A model generated the notes under the pieces. It was given only the letters and a program-made list of their open reading frames with translations. It had not been told where the DNA came from and searched no databases. This document shows, one piece after another, positions 23,562 to 35,366 of a stretch of 64,000 bases of DNA. The translations under genes were made by a program, and so were the position numbers. Position 1 is the first letter of the stretch, and each line of letters begins with the position of its first letter. This DNA is from Gnetum montanum (taxonomy: Eukaryota > Streptophyta > Gnetopsida > Gnetales > Gnetaceae): assembly GCA_015680685.1 (NCBI GenBank), contig MNCI01010070.1, positions 68,835-132,834 of the forward strand, written 5' to 3'.

Positions 23562-24990
23562 AAATTTATTTACCTTTTTTAAGAAAGCTCTCTTCTAACT
23601 TGCAGTTAAATTATTTGGAACCTTTCATGTATCAAGGAATTTTATAATTTCATCATACCAATTCTCTTCATGAGTCTTTAGCATACAAACTTCACTTTCT
23701 CTAGCGATTAACTTGGCTAATCCCATTTCTTTAATGGCTTTGAATATTTCCAATGAAAATATAAAACCTTGAAGCTTTATGAGCCATTTCCCTCTCTTCA
23801 ATCCAATTTCATTCTAAGCTAAGAATTGTTTAACCATAGGTTCTATTAGCATAATATGAACTAATGATATTTCCAAGTAATATTTGAAATATTGAAATGC
23901 TTTAATGACCATGAATGTCTATTTCCCTAATTCTGAATAATTTAGTTCTAAACCTTTTAATTGATACCTAAAAAATCTAATTGGTTCATCTTGACCTTCA
24001 TCTTTTTTCGTTAAAATGGCTGCAATTGAATCATTTGAAGCAAAATCATATAACCAAAAGTCTTATTTTAATTTTGGTTTTACCAAGTATGGAGCTTCTT
24101 GAATAGTCCTTTTTATTTTTGTTAATGCCCTCTTTGATTCTAGTGTTTTCTATACTAGGAAATATTTCTTTAGCATATGCACCAAAGGTTTAGTAATTTG
24201 AGTAACTCTAGGGATAAATTTCTTAACAAAATTTATCTTTCCAAAGAAAGATATAAGAGATTTTTTACTTGTAGGATGCTTGATATTCTATATTTCTTGA
24301 ATTTGAGAATTATCTATAGCAATTCCTTCTTGATAAATCACTTGACCTAGTAAACTTCTAGATTTAACCCCAAAGATACATTTCTTAGGATTTAATGAAC
24401 TACCATACTCATGACATCTATTAAAAACTTATTGTAGATGACCAATATGATCTTCCTTCCTTTTTAAAAAGATAGTGATATCATCCAAATAAACTACACA
24501 AACTTGCTTATTAAAACTTTAAAGGCTAAATCCATTGCTCTTTGAAAAGTATCTCTAGCATTTGATAATCCAAATGGCATTCTTTGATAAGCGAAAGTTC
24601 CCTAGTTAGTGATAAATGTTATTTTATATTTGTTGCTCTTATCTACCATAATTTGATTATAGCTTGAAAAACCATCTAGGAAAGAATATACTTGACAACC
24701 TGATACTTTGATAAATATTTCATTAATTCTAGAAAGTGGGTATTTATCTTTTTCTAAGGCCTCATTCAACTTCCTAAAATCTACACAAAGCCAAATATTT
24801 CCATTCTTCTTTCTTACTAGAACAAGGTTACCTAGCCATGTAAAATATTGGACTAGATATATAATTTGAGCTTGTAATAACTACTTGATCTTAGCTTCCA
24901 TAACTAGCTCAAATAATGGATTAAATTTCCTTTATTTTTGTTTAACTTTCTTACAATAGTTTATTAAAGGAATTTTATGTGTCATCACAT
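23562..24990 (-). pseudogene. Ty3/gypsy RT-RNase H remnant (element 3)
   Basis: Nearly one reading frame broken mainly by stop codons. RT blocks in order: WLGNLVLVRKKNGNIWLCV (about 24840), LNEALEKDKYPLSRI, YSFLDGFSSYNQI (about 24680), GTFAYQRMPFGLSNA, and the catalytic box YLDD near 24490 (VVYLDDITIF). Then SLNPKKCIFGVK and the RNase H domain (FASNDSIAAILTKKDE, GLELNYSELGK, about 24040-23900). A connecting segment (RGKWLIKLQGF, AIKEMGLAKLIARES) leads to integrase. The catalytic RT aspartates survive, but the gene is interrupted at least ten times. Confidence 0.85.
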
Positions 24991-25429
24991 TTGGTCTAAA
25001 AGCTTTAAGATCATCATAAGGGCAAGCAAAATTTTTAAAATTATTTTTTATGAGTAATAATAAATTTTACTTGAAGACTAAATCCTTTTCCTTTATGACA
25101 TTTAGCACATTTGATATCTCAATAGATCCAAAATTCACTACTTCATTAGCTTGAACATTTGGATTTGTATATCTTTTCCAGTAAGAAAAGTTTTGCTAAA
25201 CTCATGTTCATAATCAATCACCTTTTTGGGAATAGAATTTTTCTTTAACCCTGATGCTATTTTAGGTATGATTTAACTTTTGAATTCTTGTTTATTTCTC
25301 ATGAATCTAAGTAATTTATCATCATCTTCGAATACTTGTAAATGCTTTATGGTATCTAGTACTGATGGATGATGTCCATTCTCAATTGTTTCCTATTTGT
25401 ACCTTTTTATATTTTTCACATCTAGTGTT

Positions 25430-25800
25430 GAGGCTACCTTTGCTAAATCATCTACCATATAATTATTCTTCCTACCTATATGTTCTATTTAGTAGTGATG
25501 AAACTAATCCAACATTTTTTGGAAAAGCTATTTACAAGGTCACAAAAATGAGCTTCTGACTACACAATTTTCTTTCACTTGTTCACAAACCAACCTTGAA
25601 TCTCCTTTTATGGTGATTACCTTAATTCCTTTTTCCAATGTTATTTTAATTTCAATACTCAAAGCTTCATATTCATCCTTGTTATTAGTACAAGGGAAAG
25701 ATAGATGAATTTCCTTTAAAATTTTTTGGGAATTATCTCTTACTAGAACTACTCCAACTCCTACACCTTGAAGTTACAAGAACCATCAAAGTATAGTTCT
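25430..25800 (-). pseudogene. Archaeal-type RNase H remnant placed before RT (element 3)
   Basis: ELYFDGSCN (about 25795), GVGVGVVLVRDNS after a one-base shift, TNNKDEYEALSIEIK, KVITIKGDSRLVCEQV and HIGRKNNYMVDDLAKVAS. These carry the Asp-Glu-Asp-Asp positions of an aRH domain. On the minus strand it lies directly after the protease and before RT. In element 2, and in Tat elements as I know them, the aRH lies after RT-RH. The direct run-on from the protease tail (GRxWxx...YSHMCLPWKGN) argues against a separate insertion. Confidence 0.7.
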
Positions 25801-25839
25801 CATTTGCTCTCATCTTGAGATTTTTCTTTTTCCAAGTTA

Positions 25840-26301
25840 TCAAATTCTTGAAGTAATTTTGGTTTCAAAAGCTCCTATTTCAATTACTTTATTTTTTCCA
25901 TTTGAAATAATATTCTTAATCATCAAAAGTTCACTATAAAGGTATATTTGATTCGAATTCCCTTTCCAAGGTAGGCACATGTGTGAATAATCTATTGAAA
26001 TGTAACTAAAGAAATTCTTACTCCAACTTCTACTCAACAAAAGGAGATGTGAATCTAGGATATCTACTACTTAAATAGTTACTCTTCTTCTTATATGGGG
26101 TTCAAAAGCAATTTTCAACAAAACATTAGGAAGTTGACCTACAATCTTCACTCTAATTTTCTCCACTTGAACAATCTTTTTATTGGATTGCTCAGTAGTC
26201 AAACCAAGTTTTTTGCATATAGATAACTTCATAATAGTGGATATAGCTCCAAAATCAACCAAATTATTATGAAGATATTTATTCCTTAATTTTATTACCA
26301 A
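25840..26301 (-). pseudogene. Retroviral-type aspartic protease remnant (element 3)
   Basis: The active-site region reads LVDFGAISTIM. Asp and Gly of the Asp-x-Gly triad remain, but Ser/Thr is replaced by Phe. A later segment, LLSRSWSKNFFSYISIDYSH then MCLPWKGN, matches the family's 'LGRPW' turn in decayed form. One stop (26068-26070) splits the domain. It is followed without a gap by the aRH domain. Confidence 0.65.
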
Positions 26302-26349
26302 AAGAAAATGAGGAGCTTCTTTATCAAAAGTACAATCATAGTTGGTTTT

Positions 26350-27932
26350 TGTTTTCTTATCAATGTTAGATACAACTTAACTCTACTTTTCCAACTCTCA
26401 TTTTATCTTTAATGAACCTTAAATATTTTCATTGCTAATCTCCTATCTATAATATTTGATACACAACAATATTGGCCCTAACATGTTTAATATCTTTAAT
26501 TAAATTGTATACTTCATCTCCATAAAAGCCTAGTTTCTTCATCCATTTATTAAGAGTTTTATTTTGAGTACTTTGCTCTACTTAATCTTTTTTTACTTTT
26601 ATTTTTCTCTCTTCTACTTGGTTCAAAAACCTTTCTCTTAGTAGATGAATCAGAAAAGACATTTGAAGACTTGGAAGTAGTTAATCTTTCTTTTGATCAT
26701 AAACTATATTCATTTTCTTCGTTATTATTACACTCTTCATTTGATGACATATCCTCTTCAGAACTTAATACGGAAGAGGTATCACTAGATTTATTGTTAG
26801 AAGATTTTCTTGCATAATGAACACTAGATAACTCATTATCAAATTCAATATCAAGAAAGTTAAACATAACAACATCATTATGATCCTCATCTTATACTAA
26901 CTTAGTATCTTGATGCTTATATTTTCTATTTTTATTTTTTTCTTTTATTTTAACTTTTGCCAAAGCTTTTTCTAGTTTCAGTATTTTGTTGGACAAGTCT
27001 CTCATTAATTATCCTTTTTTAGATTCTTTGCTTATAGACTCTTTCTCTACCTTAATACAAGATGGCCCCAGTAATGCTTTAAGTTGAGCAAAATCTTGCA
27101 CAAGAATCATCATTTTTTCTTGACTTTTTTGAGTTGCAATAATCTCTTCATGATTTAAGTTCAACTATTTTTCTAACTATATAGCTTCACTAAAATAGTC
27201 ATTCAATGTTAGCAAGTTTGAAGTTCTCCTTAACCAAATTGAAATATTGGGATTCATAGCCTTAAGATAAGTATCTCTAACCACTTCATCTAAGGGTCTA
27301 TATTGTCTTTGAAAGAGCCCACAAATTCTTTGAAACTTCATATTGAAATCTCTAACTGACTCTTTAACCCCTTTCTTAGCTTTTCTTAGCCCATAGTATA
27401 GTTTTTTTTTATCTAATTGATTGTCAAATTGGGCTAAGAAAATAAATTTCATATCATCCCAACTTGTAATACTATTTCTTGGCAATTTTGAATACCAAAT
27501 TTGAGTCATATCCTTTAAAATTGCTATGAAAGACCTACAATCTTGATCTTGGTGCTGAATATTTACATGATCTAAAGCTAACTCAAATAAGTGAATGTAC
27601 TCTTTAGCTAAGTAACCTTTTCCAAGAATAAAAGTCTTAGAAAAATATTTGTAAACTACCTTAGGAATATCATTGTATTTTTTGAATCCTAATGATGTAA
27701 CTCTTTACCAAGGATTTTCTATCCTATTAGAATTGCTTTTGATCATTGAACCCTTATATTTCTTTAACCTTCTCTTATAGACTAATAAACCAAACAAAAG
27801 TAGTGATCTCTTTATCCTTATGGTCTTTACTCCATTACTTGTCCCAAATACAAGAACCTTCTTTTGTTCTTCTTCTAATGAATAATCAGTCTTATAATCA
27901 AGAATTCCTTTAGAATCTTTAAAATCTTCCAA
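26350..27932 (-). pseudogene. Gag remnant (element 3)
   Basis: The capsid core is open at 27177-27509: IWYSKLPRNSITSWDDMKF, FLAQFDN, KESVRDFNMKFQRICG, the retrotransposon gag signature. Upstream LFELALDHVNIQ and FKDSKGILDYKTD extend it toward 27932. Downstream is a lysine-rich coiled-coil stretch (27000-26900) and an acid/serine-rich stretch (26850-26700). No zinc knuckle was found. Several stops and shifts. Confidence 0.7.
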
Positions 27933-28138
27933 ACTATTACTCTATTTGGTTATGAACCCAAAATAGTATCTAACTTTTAAGCCCTCTAAGAAAAAAAATA
28001 ATTGTTGGTGTGCTAGGACTATTGATCTCTTTGAATGTAATGAACTTAGGTAACAAATGTTTTGCCCTCCTTCTAGTGCCAAAAGAACTATTGGTGACCA
28101 TTTGGAATTGCCATTTTTGGAGGCCTCTAGGTCTCATA

Positions 28139-28290
28139 ACCTTTGGGGTCACAAGAAACAAAGATGTTCTTCAAACAAGGTTTAGGTACTTGCTAGTCTC
28201 TAATAACACCAAGGCCTAGATACCTCCAAATAGACTCAGTAGTTATGAAATGAACTAATCATGAGTATGCGTTTGTTGTTGTGAATGTTG
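28139..28290. repeat. ~130-bp leader-like repeat, copy 1
   Basis: Matches 63857-64000 with scattered substitutions, for example TCTCTAATAACACCAAGGCC against TCTCTAGCAACACCAAGGCC, then GATACCTCCAAATAGACTCA against GATACCTCCAAATAAACTCA. Both copies lie just upstream of a minus-strand gag. The second copy runs off the window. Confidence 0.75.
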
Positions 28291-30819
28291 AAATGGCTGA
28301 GTATGAAACTGTAATTGGCTATCATAAAATAAATTTAGGTAACTTTTTCACATACCATGAGTTTTTGAAGGTTCCTATTTTGTCTAATGACTTAGTCTAT
28401 ATAATCCCTATAGTACATTACTTATAACAAATAAAATTTACAAAAATTTTTAAGCATAATTCTGCCAATCTACTCCTAATTTCTCCTAGAGAGCAAGTTT
28501 TACAAGAAAACTAGAAATAAAATAAGATTCAATGAACTTAGAAAGAGAAAGAAAAGAAAGAAGCTTTGTGTGAAATCTCAAATATTTAAGCAAGATAAAT
28601 TGATACAAGAAAACACTTCATAATACAGCTATTCCAATTCAATCTAACTAAAAATTGTCCAAACCCTCTGAGCTCAATAAGCAATTTTGTATTATACTAC
28701 CAAAAATGTTATGTAAATGACAAAGTACAAGTTTCTATTTTACCTAGTTAATAGTTGTTAAGAGTTACATTCAACAAAGCCTATAGAAAAATTTGAGAAT
28801 TTCAAGATTGAAATACCAAGGAAATACACTTTAAAATAATGAAGCTATTATAGTCAACTCAAAATCCCAAAGATTTTCCTAGATCCTTTTGCTAAAAATA
28901 GGAAATTTCATTTATAAATTACTATTATATTGCTCTAAAGGTTTTTCAACAACATAAGCTCTTAATGGAAAACCTTAATAGAAGTAAAATATTGCACAAA
29001 AATAGAGCTATAAAGATAACTTAGAAAAATCCAAAAATTAAATTCCATACATGATACTATCTAAACTATTAGCCAAGTAACTAAAACAAAATTGGAAGAA
29101 ATGAACTCATAGGATTAAAATAAAGAAGTTGAATTAATTCCTCTAGCAAGTCATGCTTTACATGAATTTTTCAAAGTTGCTTCTCCCAAGAACCCCTCAT
29201 TCTACCATTGAAGGTCCTTTTATAGTGACCTTAGGGTAGTTACAATAATCATGAAAAGTTAATGGTATTATAAATATCTAGAAATATTAATTTATAGCCA
29301 CCCTAGAATTTATAACTTCCATAGGAAGTTATTAGAAATTTGAGCTATGGTTTTCAAGTATTTTCTTCGTAATAAATATCATAGAGATTTCCATAGGAAG
29401 TTCCAAAAATTAGATAAATATATGTCAGAGTTGGAAAGTATCTCATAAGAGACTACAAATATCAAGAAGAATTAATTATAACTTCCTATGGGAATTTTTC
29501 AAAAATAAAGTTTTACTTATCATACATTCATAAATCCTTCTTTCCTTATCTGTAAGCCCTACCCAACTTTAATGTTCTACAATATAACAATATATATATA
29601 TATATATTATTAATACTTCATAGACTTAACATCACATTCATTAACACATTTATACAAAATGTGTAATCATTGTCAGGTATGTTCATTTCCCAAGGCCTTG
29701 ATACCATGCACCATGTTTCCCTCTTCCTACATTTGGAGGAAACTCAACCATTTCCTACACCCTACTTAACCTTGATGTTGTTTCTACCAAGCAAACATAG
29801 ATGCTCTTTAGCCTTTCATCAGTGAAGTCTTGCACCTATACCACTATCACCTTCGTTGATGAATTGCTACCGTAATCATTACTGATAATGGCTCTTCCTA
29901 TGTTGCAAGCATCATTGTTGGGTTCTGGCCTGATCCAGTTAGGAGAGGCCACACATTTCTTTGTCATTGCACTTAGACCAATGAATTTTTTCCAACTTCA
30001 CCTCCATTGCAGGGGTTTTGATGTTATCTCTATCATCCCTAACATCGTTCTAACTCGTAGAACAAATACCATCCAAGTGTTGTGGCTCATTTACGAATTT
30101 ATGGTGTCCTACCCCTAAGTTTAGGCTTTTAAATTTTGATTGATGTTTAAATATTTTTTTATACCCAAAATTTCCTTTAAATCTAATGGGTCCACTGATT
30201 TTGCTGAATGAGAAATATTTCTTATGTTTTTATTTTCTAAATCTCAATATTGCTCATTTGAAATAATTTAGTGATCTAGGTTTTCACTATTTGGAAAATA
30301 CCCATATTTCTTTTTCTTCTAGGATGTAATTTCTATTTGTGATAGCCTAAGTTTTTGTTGTTTATTTCAAAATCTTGGATGATTCTCTCATGATTTTTCA
30401 CAAATGTTTATGAATTTGTAAAGGCTTTTGTTAAACTCTACACTCATGATCAAATCCCAAAAGCTTATGTAGTGGATAGTGTAAAACAATATGTGTAGAT
30501 ACTGTCAATTTGAAAAATTCTACAACATTCCATGTTTTTCATAACTCTGTGAAATTTTCTTTTATTGCTCATATGATTATTCACTCTCTACAACTAGCAA
30601 GTTCTAGAGTATCTTATCAATTCATAATATTTCAACTTCTAGAAGAGATATTCATCTTTTAAGATTTCAAATAAAGGTGAATAATTATAGGTACCTCTAT
30701 TGTCTACCACTTAGCCATTTCATTATAATGAGAAACTATAGTATTACTTCCCTTCTCCTTACAAATACATTTACTCATGACAATGAACAGTCAACATAGA
30801 AACCAATTTCCACCGGTTA
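28291..30819. other. Long non-coding stretch upstream of element 3 gag
   Basis: AT-rich sequence with TA repeats at 29591-29606. Apart from the PBS-like motif at 29694, I see no gene. It may be a long leader, a decayed LTR or unrelated sequence. Confidence 0.35.
29694..29706 (-). other. Possible tRNA-Met-type primer-binding site
   Basis: The minus strand reads TGGTATCAAGGCC directly after ...GTGCA, close to the plant initiator-Met PBS (TGGTATCAGAGC), with an LTR-like CA end. It is upstream of element 3 gag on the same strand. No matching LTR pair was found, so this is weak. Confidence 0.3.
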
Positions 30820-31020
30820 TGAAAGTAGACAAACTATTTTCTCATTAACATGTTAATATACTTTCATTTTACAGATAAAGTAGCTAAACTCCCATTAACT
30901 TTTGTCCTTTTTCTACTTGTATGCTATCTTGCATCCACCAATAACATTTGGACTTTTATAAAACCTAAACATTAATTCCTAAATTCTGTTCCATAAGATG
31001 GCTTAAATGTATCAATAATT
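30820..31020. repeat. ~200-bp dispersed repeat, copy 2
   Basis: Partner of 21285-21487. Shared internal blocks include TTAACATGTTAATATACTTT and GCATCCACCAATAACATTTG. The left end (TGAAAGTAGACA) is intact; the right end (AAATGTATCAATAATTTGT) has drifted. Confidence 0.6.
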
Positions 31021-31059
31021 TGTTCTATAATGAATTTTTGTCCTTGAAAAGTCCAAATA

Positions 31060-31541
31060 TTAAGATGAATAAGGCCTTGAGAAATAAATATTAAGAGTTG
31101 TCTCAGCTTAATAAAAAATGCTTAAATATCACATAAGAAAACTCAAACCTAATGGCTAAGAATTATAAAATAACATCTTTTTATGAGAAAATTGTTAAAG
31201 AACTTATAGATATGAAGCTTATAAATGAAAGATTTGCAAAAGGTAAAGAGACCTTATGAATTTTATTGGATCAAGTAAGAGATCCACATGACAAGAGTGG
31301 TTTAGGAATCCACCAACAAAATGAGGCATCTTCAAGCACTTCATCTAAATGGAATTACACTCCAAGGTTTGATCATCTTGTCAAAGTAAGAAAAATCAAG
31401 TTTTCTTATTGTGAAAAGTATGGATACAAACACTCAAATTATCGCTTAAAAATAAAACATTATAACATGACTCCTTGGTCTTATCCAAAGGTGCTAGAAA
31501 GAATGTCTTTTAGGTCAAAAAGGTCTAAAGAATCAAACTAA
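31060..31541 (+). pseudogene. Copia-like gag C-terminal remnant
   Basis: Reading frame with FAKGKETL, a break, then LLDQVRDPHDKSGLGIHQQN, a serine-rich stretch (EASSSTSSKW), and SYCEKYGYKHSNYRLK. This arrangement resembles the end of a copia-type gag, where a 'DKSGLG' segment precedes a CCHC zinc knuckle. Here the first Cys, the knuckle His and the last Cys are not all present. No copia protease, integrase or RT follows. Confidence 0.4.
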
Positions 31542-31851
31542 AGAAGGAAGAAGAATGAACAAATACTCATGTGGTACATTAAACCACAAGGAAACTCACA
31601 AGGAATGATTAGATACTAGGGATATAAGAGATATGTAATGATTACAAAGGAGGAAGTCTAAAGAGAGAACCTCATCATAAATCTACTTGAATAAAGAACC
31701 TTATTAAGAGCAAGCAAGGTAAGTATTTTATCTTACCTTGCATCATGTTTTAGCTTTGTTTTTATAATGATTATAATCCTTGGTATCATCCCCTATGAAC
31801 CCTCATACCTATCAAAGCTCTATTACTTGAAATGAACCAAAGTAATAATGA

Positions 31852-32006
31852 GACATCCTACTATTTTATAAGATGTCCCACTTTGAACATTCCATCTAGA
31901 TTTAGGATGTCCCACTATGAATAGGCATAACTTGGATGAGATGTCCCATTTTTTCTTGGGCATACTGAACAATGACACAAACCCTATTAAGGGCATTGGC
32001 TATATA
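31852..32006 (+). promoter_or_regulatory. GATGTCCCA repeats at 34-bp spacing plus TATA box
   Basis: GATGTCCCA starts at 31872, 31906 and 31940, exactly 34 bp apart, with an inverted GACATCC at 31852. A TATA-like CTATATATAA follows at about 31998. The ATG of the next ORF is at 32107. The same GATGTC/GACATC words are upstream of TATA-like boxes in the LTRs at 34.4 and 47.8 kb, so this may be an LTR-derived promoter. Confidence 0.5.
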
Positions 32007-32106
32007 TAACTAGTTATTATTTTTTCAATTTCATTTTCCTTAAACATTATATGTCCCAATGTAGTAGACTAAGGCACCATCCTTACTACATTTTCACTCT
32101 ATTTAT

Positions 32107-33590
32107 GCCTAAATCCATGGTACACAATAAGGTTGGTACTTCAAGGATGCCTTCTCACAAGGTAAAAAGCACAAAAGGAGCTTCTCCTAGCAAGATAAGT
32201 TCTTATCAATCCCAATTTTAATTTATAGATCCTCAACACCAATTTGAGGTAACCCATTCCATCTCCATTGTTAATGAAAGAAATATTAGTTCTCAATAGA
32301 GTTAACAGAACGTGCTTATGGTTTATTTTCAAGTAACTGGTCAGGTTTCCATCATTTCTATGACATATTATATCCTAAAAATTCTAATTAGAAATTTCTA
32401 TAGTAATATTGTAATTACTAATGCTCCTATTAAGGCATTTACATCTATTGTTGGAGATATTATGATTGAAATTTCACCTTAGGTTGTGAATTCTTTACTT
32501 TCAGTTTCAAGTTCTAATGTGCATAAGGTTTTCATACATTCTATGAATGATATTTTCACCAATGAAGTTATTCTTGTACCTCATGATGAGTTTTGTAATG
32601 CTATAGTTCATAAATCTCTATCACTAAGGAGTGGAAAAGTTTATAGACATCAAATATCCTATGATACTTCCACTCTCTTCCTTATTATCATATATAACAT
32701 TATTGTAAAAGGAGGAAGCTACAGTTATTTGCTACCAACTCAAGATTTTATTCTATATTACCTTCTAACTAAGAAACAGTTAGATTTGGAACACATTATT
32801 TATAGGGATATGTTGGGTTTGTTTACTCATGAGAGAGATTATCAATATCTTCTACTCATAAGCCTACTTTTTTGTCAGGTTAGTGTTCTTATTCCAGATC
32901 TACCTCTTCTTAAAAGGAAGAGAAATCTCATACATGTTTCCAAGAAAAGGATCATAACCCTTGCTAATTTTGAATTTTCAACTCCTCCACCATAAAAGGC
33001 ATGAAAGAAGTAAGAAACATATTCACCTAGGACTTCTCCTCAACATAGGAGGTATAGGTCTATAAGTGCACAAGTGGGGTCTACCATAAAGAAGGTCCTA
33101 AAATCCTTTGGCAAAACCTTGGGGATGACTGGATGAAATCTCTCTTACTAGCATAAGAGAGTGGATACAGTAAGCCTTCCACCTCCTCCAAATGGTTAGT
33201 AGTTTAAGGAGATTACTACTCCTCATTGAACAGATAGTGATGAGAACTTACTAGCTCTAGCTAGACATTCTATAGCAACAAGGCCATCATGAAGATATAA
33301 TTTGGGTAATGCATCAAATTTAGAGGATCTTGCTCCATCACCTACTCATGTTTAGGATTAGTCTTTTCCTCATATGAAGTAACCTAACCCCAAGTACATT
33401 TATGTAGGAAGATTTTCCACAGCCATTTGAGCAACAAGAAATGTAGAGCATTCTTGTCTCCAGCTCCAACACCAATAGTGATGACGATGAGGAGTAGACA
33501 TACCAACCTACTCATGCATCTTCAAACTCTATTGAGGATGATGATGATACAAAGGTTGGTAAATAGGAACTTTTCATGATTCCCTCCTTT
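32107..33590 (+). pseudogene. Transposase_32-like ORF remnant
   Basis: Likely start ATG 32107 (MPKSMVHNKVGTSRMPSHK, then a basic/serine-rich N-terminus and SYQSQF). After stops near 32220 and 32480 the main open stretch is 32486-32995. Its segment LPTQDFILYYLLTKKQLDL followed by EHIIYRDML fits the 'ILTGK-INL-II' block I remember from plant Transposase_32-type ORFs. The C-terminus is basic, then acidic (SNTNSDDDEE, EDDDDTK) before 33590. It lies upstream, on the same strand, of a polypurine tract and LTR start at 34.06 kb, so it was probably carried by that element. Family call tentative; function unknown. Confidence 0.45.
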
Positions 33591-34061
33591 TGAGTGATGT
33601 CTAAAAAGAGGAAGAGGTATGCTTATAGGAATTTTTTTAGTTAATGATATAATTATGTGGTTATGGATAGTTTGATGATTGTATGGTTTCATGCTATGAA
33701 CATTTTTATGTTTGATGTTAAAACTTTTTATGTGATACCTTTGGAGATAGGTTGTGAAGTGTTCAGTGTATATCATCTATATTTGAGATTATGGTTTATG
33801 ATTGCTTACATTATGCATTATGGATAGATGGACAAATATGGATAGTCTTTTGGTAGTTTTTGATGTTTCCATTTTTTTTGTGTTTCCCTTTTGTGATTAT
33901 GGCAAATGGATATGTGCCCTTTAACTGCTTCATCTTATTCCCTACCTTTCTACATACCATAGGAATATTAATATATATATTTACACAATTGTGCCTTTAA
34001 TTTTTTATCATATAATATACTATTATTATTCTAACCCATTTTCTCAAATTTTGGACATCAT
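33591..34061. other. 3' untranslated stretch before the LTR
   Basis: AT/GT-rich sequence without coding signal, ending at the polypurine tract. Confidence 0.4.
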
Positions 34062-34075
34062 CAAAAAGGGAAAGA
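34062..34075 (+). other. Polypurine tract of the D-family element
   Basis: CAAAAAGGGAAAGA immediately precedes the LTR-like start TTGTTGACATTTTGG at 34076-34090. This is the classical place for plus-strand priming. Confidence 0.55.
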
Positions 34076-34801
34076 TTGTTGACATTTTGGTATATCAAAA
34101 TCTTGGAAAATGAAGATTGTGAAAAATATGCTTGTAAGCTCTTACATAACTAAGAAAGAACAAGACAAGGATTCTATAAGATTGGGAAAATATCAAAAAA
34201 AGAACATGATGATTGAGGCAAGAACCTAGATATGGTCAAGATAAGATTAGGACAATAGCTTAGATGATGTCAAGAAAAGATCGAGACAAAGAGAAAGTTG
34301 AGATCAAGACAAGAGCTAAGTTTTCAATCTGAGATGACAAGGCTCAACTAGAAAACAAAAATGCATGAAGTTAAAAGAAGGTATTCCAGTATCTATCAAT
34401 ACATTCCAAAAGATCAACAGACATCCTAGAGTTAAAATCTTAGTCTTAGAATAGACATCTCACAAAATAGTAAATTTCCAACTATTGTTGAGACATCCCA
34501 AGTAAGATCTCTCAATTCCCAATGAAACATTTCACCTGTAAGAGGCCAGAATTCATAGAGATGTACCAAGCTCAAATGCGATATTCCAACTATCTATTTC
34601 CTAGCCATTATATGAATCCTAATGGTTATGTAATAATGAAAAAGGCTATGAAAGAAACATTATCTTGGGGAAAAGTATAAGTAATGTTCATACAAATATT
34701 TCTTCATTGAATACATCTTGAGAATTATTTTGTTTCTCATTTCTCCATCATTTGTGAATTATTTATGTAAGCCTAAGTGCAAAGAATTTGTAAAGGGTAC
34801 T

Positions 34802-35283
34802 TGTAACATTCCTGTTCCCAAATGTTGTTGTTACATAACAAAGACGGTACCTCTTCATAACAGGTATTATCATTATCATAACGAGACTCAAAAGGGCATA
34901 TTGTAATTAAGACTTGAAAGGGCATGTTATAATAACAAACGTGTCTCTTGAGATGACCTTTGAGGTTTGACCTAAGGCATTTATACTCGAGCTTAGAAGT
35001 TGTACCAGCATGGAGTAGCAAAGCTAGTAAAAGGTGATTCATGGGTGTTGGGTGAAGTGAGACAAGAACAGAACTAACCATCCCTTCTAGCCAAGTTATA
35101 GGCCTAACTATGGTGGTAATGTTGGATTGCCTCTAACAGATAGATGCCAACGGAAGATAACCCCAAGGAATACTCTTAGAGCATGATCTAGATACACTAT
35201 TCCACATAAATAAAGCATTCTTCTCTTTTTCTTTCTGCATTTTTCCTATTATTTTCATTACACATAATCTCTACTATAACATA
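34802..35283. mobile_element. Probable ~480-bp solo-LTR-like insertion inside LTR D
   Basis: Begins TGTAACATTCC and ends near TATAACA. The distance from the TATA-like site to the GCCTTGTGAG landmark fits the relative at 47.4-48.6 kb only if this block is removed. It carries an AATAAA at about 35208. The flanks share ACT..TAACAT, but a clean target duplication is not visible. Confidence 0.4.
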
Positions 35284-35366
35284 TATTTGATGTTTTCCAT
35301 GACATTTGAGAATGAGATTTCATAGTAGTTACGTTCTCTCCTTGATTCATTTTTCCCCTTTGTAAG

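Noticed and set aside
29888-30118. 76-codon hydrophobic ORF
   Set aside because: No homology recognised and no promoter or neighbour context; consistent with chance.
21285-31020. Calling 21285-31020 a complete LTR element
   Set aside because: No primer-binding site next to 30820, no clean target duplication, and the repeat ends look like terminal inverted repeats.
34718-34906. Cysteine-rich 62-codon plus-strand ORF
   Set aside because: It spans the start of the solo-LTR-like insertion, has no upstream context, and the cysteines come from TGT-rich repeat sequence.
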